The notes below the pieces were generated by a model, which saw nothing but the letters and a program-made list of their open reading frames with translations, had not been told where the DNA came from and ran no database searches. From assembly GCA_021814085.1 (NCBI GenBank), contig JAKAJA010000124.1, forward strand, positions 1-5,996: a DNA stretch of 5,996 bases, in the 5' to 3' direction. Below, in pieces: positions 1 through 5,700 of this stretch. Numbering within the stretch: the stretch's first letter is position 1; the number at the start of each line of letters is the position of its first letter. The translations under genes and the position numbers were made by a program. The DNA is from Acidobacteriota bacterium. GTDB taxonomy: Bacteria; Acidobacteriota; UBA4820; DSQY01.

Positions 1-53
1 GGGACTGAGTGACTAGGAAAGGCATCCCACCTACCATCCTGCCTTCTTTTCAT

Positions 54-74
54 TTCGCCATTCGCCATTCGCCA
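54..74. repeat. Three perfect tandem copies of heptamer TTCGCCA
   Basis: TTCGCCA occurs at 54-60, 61-67 and 68-74 with no mismatch, and the next base (T75) starts a fourth copy that then breaks down. The block lies in non-coding DNA about 85 bases upstream of the -35 hexamer of the rpsP promoter. Heptameric short tandem repeats in intergenic DNA are known from other bacteria (for example the STRR families of cyanobacteria), but I do not know this one as a named family. Function unknown; replication slippage is the simplest origin. Confidence 0.9.
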
Positions 75-91
75 TCCTTTACGTTCACATG

Positions 92-154
92 TCCGCCTTC
101 CGCCTTTCCACTTCCCCCTTCCCGCTCCCCGCTCCCCGCTGCCCGCTCCCGCAG
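92..154. repeat. Degenerate heptamer array in strict 7-base register
   Basis: Reading from 92 in steps of seven gives TCCGCCT, TCCGCCT, TTCCACT, TCCCCCT, TCCCGCT, CCCCGCT, CCCCGCT, GCCCGCT and a decayed CCCGCAG. The first eight units all end in CT and all have C at position 3, so the register holds for 56 bases while the core drifts from CCGCC to CCCGC. The first units resemble the TTCGCCA repeat at 54-74 (5 of 7 bases), from which they are separated by 17 unrelated bases. The array is almost pure pyrimidine plus G on the + strand and stops five bases before the -35 hexamer. It is non-coding: the frames through it read as low-complexity Pro/Ser/Arg. Confidence 0.8.
114..150 (-). other. Potential G-quadruplex motif (minus strand)
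   Basis: The + strand has C-runs at 114-118, 121-123, 127-130, 134-137, 142-144 and 148-150. The minus strand therefore has six runs of three or more G separated by loops of 2 to 4 bases, which satisfies the usual G3+ N1-7 quadruplex pattern more than once; the + strand could form an i-motif. The motif is a by-product of the heptamer array and sits just upstream of the rpsP -35 element. Formation in the cell is inference. Confidence 0.55.
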
Positions 155-159
155 TTCCC

Positions 160-189
160 TTGACAATCTCCCCTTACTTCCTGTAATAT
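160..189 (+). promoter_or_regulatory. Sigma70-type promoter of the rpsP operon
   Basis: A perfect -35 hexamer TTGACA (160-165) is followed by an 18-base spacer and a -10-like TAATAT (184-189, four of six matches to TATAAT). Transcription would start near 194-198, giving a leader of about 35-40 bases before the rpsP start at 233. It is the only good promoter-like pair upstream of the operon in this window, and the tightly packed genes downstream suggest that it serves all six. No operator or riboswitch fold is visible between it and rpsP. Confidence 0.7.
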
Positions 190-199
190 CTGCATTTGC

Positions 200-210
200 G
201 CGCTGAGCGC
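200..210 (+). other. Small hairpin in the rpsP leader
   Basis: GCGC (200-203) and GCGC (207-210) can pair around a three-base TGA loop. The stem is only 4 bp but all G-C, and it lies 11 bases upstream of the Shine-Dalgarno in the predicted 5' leader. It may protect the 5' end of the mRNA or mean nothing; it is too small for a ribosomal-protein binding structure. Confidence 0.25.
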
Positions 211-221
211 CGTACCAAATT

Positions 222-227
222 AGGAGG
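222..227 (+). promoter_or_regulatory. Strong Shine-Dalgarno that fixes the TTG start of rpsP
   Basis: AGGAGG lies five bases before TTG at 233-235. It is the best Shine-Dalgarno match in the operon. It supports TTG as the start, since no ATG or GTG in the rpsP frame precedes the conserved N-terminus of S16. Confidence 0.85.
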
Positions 228-232
228 AGCCT

Positions 233-487
233 TTGCTTTCGATTCGCCTGAAGAGGATGGGACGCACCCACCGGCCTTACTACCGCCTGGTGGTGTCGGA
301 CAGCCGGAACCGGCCCGGTGGCCAGAACGTGGACGAGGTGGGACAGTACGACCCCCTGCCCAACCCCGCCGAGGTTCAAATCAACCTCGAGCGCGTGGAC
401 TACTGGCTCCAGAGGGGCGCCAAGCCCTCCAGCCAGGTGGCCAACCTGATCGCCATCTCCCGGAAAAACGCCCAGGCCAACGCCTGA
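233..487 (+). CDS. rpsP: Small ribosomal subunit protein bS16
   Basis: Ribosomal protein S16, a component of the 30S subunit body that binds 16S rRNA and helps early 30S assembly. The 84-residue product is normal for the family (about 75-90). It opens with the S16 signature: IRLKRMG at residues 4-10, RPYYRLVVSDSR at 14-25 and VGQYDP at 36-41, followed by the INLERVDYWLQRGAKPS segment (50-66) typical of the C-terminal half. The start is TTG, chosen because AGGAGG sits five bases upstream and translation from there gives the standard N-terminus. It is first in an operon with rimM, trmD, rplS and rnhB, the usual partners. A KH-domain RNA-binding gene (khpA) often found between rpsP and rimM in Gram-positive and many other bacteria is absent here. 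The short basic C-terminus (SRKNAQANA) is ordinary. Confidence 0.97.
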   Translation: MLSIRLKRMGRTHRPYYRLVVSDSRNRPGGQNVDEVGQYDPLPNPAEVQINLERVDYWLQRGAKPSSQVANLIAISRKNAQANA

Positions 488-510
488 GGCCCCTCCGCCC
501 CTCAGGGCGG
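483..510 (+). promoter_or_regulatory. Two mutually exclusive hairpins at the rpsP-rimM junction
   Basis: CCGCCC (495-500) pairs with GGGCGG (505-510) around a CTCA loop, a 6-bp all-GC stem. An alternative 7-bp stem pairs CCTGAGG (483-489, containing the rpsP stop) with CCTCAGG (500-506). The two share bases 500 and 505-506 and so cannot both form. No T-tract follows, so this is not a standard intrinsic terminator. Because rimM (ATG at 534) has no visible Shine-Dalgarno, a structure here could lower rimM translation, stabilise the 3' end of rpsP mRNA or partly stop transcription; these are inferences. Confidence 0.45.
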
Positions 511-533
511 GTGCGTCCGGGACCCCCAACGCC

Positions 534-1055
534 ATGAATGCCGTTGCCGTGGCGAAGATTCTGAAGCCCCGTGGCGTCCACGGAGAAGTATGGGTGGACT
601 GCTACCGGGAGGGGTTCCCGACTTTCGAGGCGGGCGACCCCGTGTTTCTTTCGGGAGAAGAGACCGCCCACGGCCGGGTGGTGGAGGAGTTCTTCCGGTA
701 CGCCAAAGGTTGCGTGCTGAAACTGGAGGGGGTGGACCGGCCGGAGGCCGCCGAGGCGTTATCCGGGCGCGAAATCCTCCTCCCGAAGGAGCAGGTTCCC
801 AAGGACGGCCCCGACGAGTTCGAAGCGGGTGAGGTGAAGGGCTGGACGGTGGTGGATGCCCGGCGAGGGACCGTAGGGACCATCTCCGGAGTCGTGCCCG
901 GTCCCGCCTATTGGACATTTCTCCTGGAGGGACCGGAGGGCAACGAGATCGAGATTCCCGCCGTGAAAGGGTACGGCGTGAAGTTGGACAAGGTCCGGCG
1001 GGAGGTTTTCGTGGACCTTCCGGAGGGATATCCGGGGGTGGACCGTGAGGATTGA
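534..1055 (+). CDS. rimM: Ribosome maturation factor RimM
   Basis: RimM binds S19 in the 30S head and assists late 16S rRNA maturation; it acts in the cytoplasm. The 173-residue product has the usual length. The N-terminal RimM beta-barrel covers about residues 1-88, with the hallmark KILKPRGVHGEVWV at 8-21. The C-terminal PRC-barrel covers about 100-165, with GTVGTISGVV (112-121), EIEIPAVKGYGVKLD (138-152) and FVDLPEGYPG (159-168), equivalent to the usual valDlPeGLl ending. The linker motif YYxxDLxG that normally introduces the PRC domain is replaced: the region reads DEFEAGEVKG (94-103), without the tyrosine pair. The ATG start is chosen because it gives the full first beta-strand; no Shine-Dalgarno precedes it, so translation may rely on coupling with rpsP or be weak. 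It overlaps trmD by 11 bases. Confidence 0.95.
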   Translation: MNAVAVAKILKPRGVHGEVWVDCYREGFPTFEAGDPVFLSGEETAHGRVVEEFFRYAKGCVLKLEGVDRPEAAEALSGREILLPKEQVPKDGPDEFEAGEVKGWTVVDARRGTVGTISGVVPGPAYWTFLLEGPEGNEIEIPAVKGYGVKLDKVRREVFVDLPEGYPGVDRED

Positions 1056-1749
1056 CGTCCTCACCCTCTTCCCGGAGATGTTTGCGGGTCCCTTGGAGTA
1101 CTCCATCATCAAGCGGGCCCGCGAAGCAGGTGTGGTGGCCATCAACCTGGTGAACTTCCGGGACTGGGCCAGGGACAAGCACCACACCGTGGACGATTCG
1201 CCCTTCGGGGGCGGTCCGGGCATGGTCCTCAAGCCCGAACCGGTCTTCGAAACGGTCGAGGCGGTCCGGGCGACGCAGGAGGTGAAGGGTCCGCTGGTCT
1301 ACCTGAGCCCCAAGGGAGAGCGCCTCACCCAGGCCCTGGCCCGGGAGCTGGCCGCCCTGCCCTGCCTCACGGTCCTGTGCGGACGGTACGAGGGGCTGGA
1401 CCAGCGGGTGGTGGACCACCTGGTGGACCGGGAGGTGTCGGTCGGGGATTACGTCCTCTCGGGGGGCGAGCCCGCCGCCATCGTCCTGCTGGACGCCGTC
1501 GTTCGGCTCCTGCCGGGGGCCCTGGGCGACGACCAGTCTACGGAGGAGGAGTCGTTCAGCGACGGCCTCCTGGAGTACCCGCAGTACACCCGGCCCGCGG
1601 AGTTCCGCGGCTGGAAGGTGCCGGAGGTTCTACTCTCGGGGAACCATGAGGTGATCCGGCGCTGGCGAAGTGAGATGTCGGTCGAGGAGACGCGGAAGAA
1701 GCGCCCCGACCTTCTAATTGGACCGAAAGCGGAGGCCACCCATGAGTGA
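1045..1749 (+). CDS. trmD: tRNA (guanine-N1-)-methyltransferase TrmD
   Basis: TrmD methylates G37 of tRNAs carrying G36 to m1G with S-adenosylmethionine, preventing +1 frameshifts. It is a dimeric SPOUT enzyme with a trefoil knot. Visible motifs are LFPEMF (8-13), HTVDDSPFGGGPGM (47-60), YLSPKG (86-91), the SAM-site CGRYEGLDQRV (112-122), SVGDYVLSGGE (132-142), R154 and FSDGLLEYPQYTRP (171-184). D173 matches the catalytic aspartate (D169 in the E. coli and H. influenzae enzymes), and R154 the conserved arginine. At 234 residues it is about 20 shorter than the E. coli enzyme because the C-terminal tail is trimmed, as in many phyla. The GTG start at 1045 lies inside the end of rimM (11-base overlap), with only a weak G-rich stretch upstream, so translational coupling is likely. 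Its last codons carry the rplS Shine-Dalgarno and start. Confidence 0.97.
   Translation: MRIDVLTLFPEMFAGPLEYSIIKRAREAGVVAINLVNFRDWARDKHHTVDDSPFGGGPGMVLKPEPVFETVEAVRATQEVKGPLVYLSPKGERLTQALARELAALPCLTVLCGRYEGLDQRVVDHLVDREVSVGDYVLSGGEPAAIVLLDAVVRLLPGALGDDQSTEEESFSDGLLEYPQYTRPAEFRGWKVPEVLLSGNHEVIRRWRSEMSVEETRKKRPDLLIGPKAEATHE
1731..1735 (+). promoter_or_regulatory. Shine-Dalgarno of rplS within trmD
   Basis: GGAGG lies inside the trmD coding sequence, six bases before the ATG at 1742. It decides between that ATG and an in-frame upstream TTG at 1718, which has no such site and would add eight residues not typical of L19. Confidence 0.8.
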
Positions 1750-2092
1750 GATCGTCAAAGGGATCGAATCGATCGGCATGCGCACGGACATCCCGGCCTT
1801 CAGGGCCGGGGACACGGTCAAGGTGCACGTGAAGGTCAAGGAAGGCGAGAAGGAGCGAATCCAGGTCTTCCAGGGCGTGGTCATCGCCCGGAAGCACGGC
1901 GGCATCCGCGAGACCATCACGGTTCGCAAGATCTCTAACGGGATCGGTGTCGAGCGCATCCTGCCCCTCCACAGCCCCATCGTCGATAAGATCGAGCTCG
2001 TGCAGCGCGGCAAGATTCGGCGCGCCAAGCTCTACTACCTGCGGGCCATCAAGGGCAAAAAGGCGCGCATCGAGGAACTCCGCCAGGAGTAG
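1742..2092 (+). CDS. rplS: Large ribosomal subunit protein bL19
   Basis: Ribosomal protein L19 sits at the 30S-50S interface of the 50S subunit. The 116-residue product is the usual size (about 115). Conserved stretches are IPAFRAGDTVKVHVKVKEG (17-35), RIQVFQGVVIARK (39-51), TITVRKISNGIGVERILPLHSP (58-79) and the basic C-terminal KIRRAKLYYLRAIKGKKARI (91-110). The ATG start follows GGAGG by six bases and overlaps the 3' end of trmD by 8 bases; a longer form from TTG at 1718 is less likely. The strong Shine-Dalgarno contrasts with the poor ones of rimM and trmD, which matches the need for one L19 per ribosome. No separate L19 leader RNA is present, since the upstream DNA is trmD coding sequence. 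Confidence 0.97.
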   Translation: MSEIVKGIESIGMRTDIPAFRAGDTVKVHVKVKEGEKERIQVFQGVVIARKHGGIRETITVRKISNGIGVERILPLHSPIVDKIELVQRGKIRRAKLYYLRAIKGKKARIEELRQE

Positions 2093-2096
2093 TATC

Positions 2097-2101
2097 GGGA
2101 G
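2097..2101 (+). promoter_or_regulatory. Shine-Dalgarno supporting the TTG start of rnhB
   Basis: GGGAG lies six bases before TTG at 2108-2110, in the 15-base gap after rplS. No ATG or GTG in frame lies between the rplS stop and the catalytic GVDEAGRG motif at a plausible distance, so the TTG is the best start. Confidence 0.6.
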
Positions 2102-2107
2102 CGCCCC

Positions 2108-2713
2108 TTGCCTGACCTGCTGGTCCTGGAGCGGGGCCTGTGGGCCCGCGGGCTGGAGCGGATAGCCGGCGTCGATGAGGCCGGCAGGGGAGCCCTCTTC
2201 GGCCCCGTCGTGGCGGCGGCCGTCATCTTGGATCCCCTGCGGGACCTGTCCGGCTACAGGGATTCCAAGACCCTTTGCGAGAGCGCGAGGGAAAGGCTCT
2301 TCGAGCGGCTGCGTTCGGAGGGCCATTCCTTTTCGGTAGCGGAGATATCGGCGGCGGAGATCGATGGGACCGACATCCTGCGGTCCACTCTGAAGGCCAT
2401 GGCCCTTGCCGTGCGCGGGCTCCCTTTCCCCCCGGGGTTCGTGTTGGTAGACGGACCCATCCTTCCTGAGTTACCATCCAATATCGAAGCAGTGGTCCAC
2501 GGGGATGCCATCTCCGCGAGCATCGCCGCCGCGTCCATCGCGGCCAAGGTGCACAGGGACCGGCTCATGCGGGCGCTGGACAGGGAGTACCCGGGCTACG
2601 GCCTGGCGAAGCACAAGGGGTACGGGACCTCCGGCCACCTGGAGGCGATCCGGAGGCTGGGACCGACGCCGTTGCACCGTCGCTCGTTCAGGGGCGTAGA
2701 GGGCATGTCCTGA
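2108..2713 (+). CDS. rnhB: Ribonuclease HII
   Basis: RNase HII nicks RNA-DNA hybrids and starts removal of single ribonucleotides misincorporated into DNA, using Mn2+ or Mg2+. All expected motifs are present: IAGVDEAGRG (19-28) with catalytic D23 and E24, YRDSKTL (50-56), VLVDGP (112-117) with D115, and HGDAISASIAAASIAAKVHRD (131-151, family motif with D133). The four residues D23, E24, D115 and D133 make the DEDD active site. The C-terminal YPGYGLAKHKGYGTSGHLEAI and PTPLHRRSF segments are also standard. At 201 residues the length matches the E. coli enzyme (198). The start is TTG at 2108, preceded by GGGAG. It follows rplS by 15 bases, a common neighbour in many phyla, and its TGA stop overlaps the ATG of the next gene (TGATG), so the two are probably co-translated. 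Confidence 0.96.
   Translation: MPDLLVLERGLWARGLERIAGVDEAGRGALFGPVVAAAVILDPLRDLSGYRDSKTLCESARERLFERLRSEGHSFSVAEISAAEIDGTDILRSTLKAMALAVRGLPFPPGFVLVDGPILPELPSNIEAVVHGDAISASIAAASIAAKVHRDRLMRALDREYPGYGLAKHKGYGTSGHLEAIRRLGPTPLHRRSFRGVEGMS
2699..2703 (+). promoter_or_regulatory. Shine-Dalgarno-like site for the TPR gene, within rnhB
   Basis: GAGGG lies nine bases before the ATG at 2713, inside the last codons of rnhB. Together with the TGATG stop/start overlap it supports ATG 2713 as the start and reinitiation by ribosomes finishing rnhB. Confidence 0.5.
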
Positions 2714-5700
2714 TGGCAATCGACCGCGTCAAGACCAAAGCCAACGCCGAGAAAGCCCTCAAAGCGGGCAAGATCCCCGAGGCCATCAGGGAGCTGCAGA
2801 AGCTCGCCGACGACAACCCCCGGGATATTCAGGTGCTCAACCAAATCGGCCAACTCCACCTCCGCCAGGGGAACCGGGAGATGGCCGTTCCCTGCTTCCT
2901 CAAGGTCGCCGACCTCTTCAGCAAGAGCGGCTTCTTCACCAAGGCCGTGGCATCCCTGAAAATCGTCACTCGCGAGGCGCCCGAGAACCTCTCCGCCTGG
3001 GAGATGCTTGCGAGCCTCTCCGAGCAGCAGGGATTCACCCGCGAGGCCCTGGGAGCCTACGAGAAGGTGGCCGAACTCTCCGTGCGCACGGGGAACCTGG
3101 GAGGGGTCATCGAGGTCCAGAAGAAACTCCTGGAACTCGAGCCCGACAACCTCAAAATCCAGGTGCAGCTCGGGGACAACCTCATCAAGGCGGGCCGAAA
3201 AGAAGAGGGCGTCAAGCACTACCTCAAGGCCGGGGGCAAACTCATCGCCCAGGGGCTCGTCAAGGAGGGCGCCCGGATGTACGAGCGGGCCCTCCAACTG
3301 GACCCCCACAACTTCGGGGCCCTGGAGGCCGCCGTCAAGACCCAGCTGGCCCACCAGCAGGGCGATGTGGCCCTGCAGCTCCTGGACAGCCTCCTGGAGC
3401 GCGCGCCGGGGGCCGAGGGGATGCTTCTCCTCAAAGCCGACGTCCTGACGGAAACGCGCCAGTTCGCCGCCGCCGAAGAGGTCTGCCGCCAGGCCTGCGC
3501 CGCCCATACGGATAGCCCGGGGGCCATGTTCCGGCTGGTCAGAGCCTTCGTCATGCAGAAGAAGATCGACGAGGCGAGCAGCGCCATCGGAGCCTGGCTC
3601 AAGGCCACCGGCGGGACCAGGGCCACGGAAGCCGAGTCCCTGTACGAGGAGATCCTACGGTTCTCCACGGGCCATGTGCCCAGCCTCCGCGGGCTCGTGG
3701 ACGTGGCCCGCCTGTCAGGCAAGAGGGAACGCCTCGCCAATGTCCTCGCTGCCCTCGCCGACAACGCCGCCGCGCAGGGGCCCTTCGAAGTTGCCCGAGA
3801 AGCCCTGCAGGAGCTCGTCAGCTTCGATCCCAACAACCTCCAGCTGGCCGAAAAGCTCCATGCCGTTGAGCGGAAGATGGGCCTGGCCACACACCCTGGC
3901 GGTCAGGCCCCGGCCGTCCCTCAGCCTCCAGGGTCCGACGCGCTCAAGCCTCCTCCTGCGGCCCCGCCGGAGGATCTTGAGGTGATCGTTGAGGAGACGG
4001 GCGAGGCCGAGATCGAGATCGAGATGGATGATCTCAGGATCGAGCCCGTGGATGTAACGGCCTCCTTCTCTAAATCCGCATCTCCCCCGGCGGGGCCGGT
4101 TGGGGCGGAGGTCTCCGAGGCACCGGAGGAAGAGGAAGAGATCTCCCTTGAGAAACCGACAGATGTTCAGACGCCTCCACCTCTCACCGCCCGCGAGGCC
4201 GACGACATCCGGGACCATCTCACGGAGGCCGAGGTCTTTCTGAAGTACGGCCTCGTGGAGAAGGCCATCGCCGAGCTCCAGGGCATTCTCAAGAAGGTGC
4301 CCGACCACATCCACGCCCACCAGAAGCTCATCGCCGTGTTCCGCAACCAGAAGAAGACGGACAAGGTCATCCGGCAGATGCTCAAGCTCGCCGCCGTCTT
4401 CGCACAGCAGGGGGATGAGGAGAAGAGCGCCCAGCTGGTGGAAGAGGCCAGGGCCCTCGACCCGAGCCACAAGGCCCTCCTGGACTTTGAGAGGGCTTCG
4501 GGCGCCTCGGCCATCACCATCGACGTGGAGGGTCTGGAGAAATCCACCAAAGCCGCGGAACCCAAGGCCCCGGCGCCGGCGCCCTCGAAGCCATCCATCG
4601 AGCTGGATCTGGAACCCCTCGTCTCGGTGTCTCAATCCCCCGCGGAGTCCGAGGAAATCCTCCTCCCCACGGAGGAGGAGGTTCCCGCGGCCGGCATCCC
4701 CTTGGGCGAGCTAAGGGCCGTCCAGGAGGAGGACCTCGCACCGGTGGCGGAAGCTCTGGGAGTTCCGGCCATCGATGAAAACCTCGAGCTCGACGTGGAA
4801 GAGGCCTTCAAGGACCAGCCCGCGACTTCCGCCGCGGAGCTGGCGGAGCACCTGGAGGAAGCCGAGTTCTACCTCAACCAGGAACTTTTCGGAGAGGCCC
4901 AGCGGGCTCTCCACGTACTAGAGGAGAACTGGCCGGACGAGCCGCGGGTGAAGCGCTTCGCCGAGAAGCTCCACCGCGCGGCCCCGGCCACGGCCGAGGC
5001 GGCACAACCCCCGGAGTCCCCGGATGAGCTGCCCATGGTGGTCTCGGGACCGCTGGCCGAGGAGCCGCGGATCCTCTTGGAGGATGAGCCGATCTTCGAG
5101 GCCTCCCGGGCCGAGGCGCACGATAGCGGGGACGAGGCCGTGCCCGACGGAAAGGAACTCTCCTTCGAGGAGCCCGTCGTCGCGGAGCCCCTTCTCGATG
5201 AGCCCGCCCAGCCTGCCGGCGCGCAACCTGAGAAGGCCGGAGCCGCCGATACCGGAACAGCATCCCGCGGCCGCGCCCGGATGAAGGTCTCCGTGAAGGA
5301 CATCCTGCCCGAGGAAACGGAGCCGAAGGCGGAGGAAGGCCTTTTCAAAGAGAACGAGTACTACGACCTGGCCTCGGAGCTCGGGGCCGCCCTGGAGGGG
5401 CTTCAGGCGCCGGAGGAATCCCTCTTCGAGGAGGAAGCCAAGTCCCCCGAGGAGATGTCCTTCGAGGAGGTCTTCGAGGAGTTCAAGAAGGGCGTCGAGA
5501 AGAAGGTCAGCGAGGAGGACTATGCCACCCATTACAACCTTGGCATAGCCTACAAGGAGATGGAGCTGCTGGACGAAGCCATCGGCGAGTTCCAGCTCGC
5601 GGCCCGGTCTCCCCAGTTCTTCGTCGAGTGCTGTTCCATGCTGGGCATCTGCTTCCGGCAAAAGGGCCTCACCGAGCTGGCCGAAAAATGGTACCGGAAG

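Noticed and set aside
9..206. 65-codon open frame on the + strand upstream of rpsP
   Set aside because: It runs through the heptamer repeats and gives low-complexity Pro/Ser/Arg sequence, has no ribosome-binding site, and contains the promoter.
1..232. CRISPR array or mobile-element end in the repeat region
   Set aside because: Repeats are 7 bases with no spacers, no terminal inverted repeats and no transposase; they are simple tandem repeats.
483..510. Intrinsic terminator between rpsP and rimM
   Set aside because: Hairpins are present but no T-tract follows, and the downstream genes lack their own promoter; kept as a regulatory structure only.
502..1419. 305-codon open frame on the - strand opposite rimM and trmD
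   Set aside because: Its product is Pro/Arg/Gly-rich with no family resemblance; it is the usual antisense open frame of GC-rich genes, and rimM and trmD are certain on the other strand.
1718..2092. Longer L19 starting at TTG 1718
   Set aside because: GGAGG six bases before ATG 1742 and the usual 116-residue L19 length favour the shorter form.
2596..3507. 303-codon open frame on the - strand opposite rnhB and the TPR gene
   Set aside because: Antisense shadow of G/C-ending codons in the TPR gene; no motif, no ribosome-binding site, and it crosses the certain rnhB 3' end.
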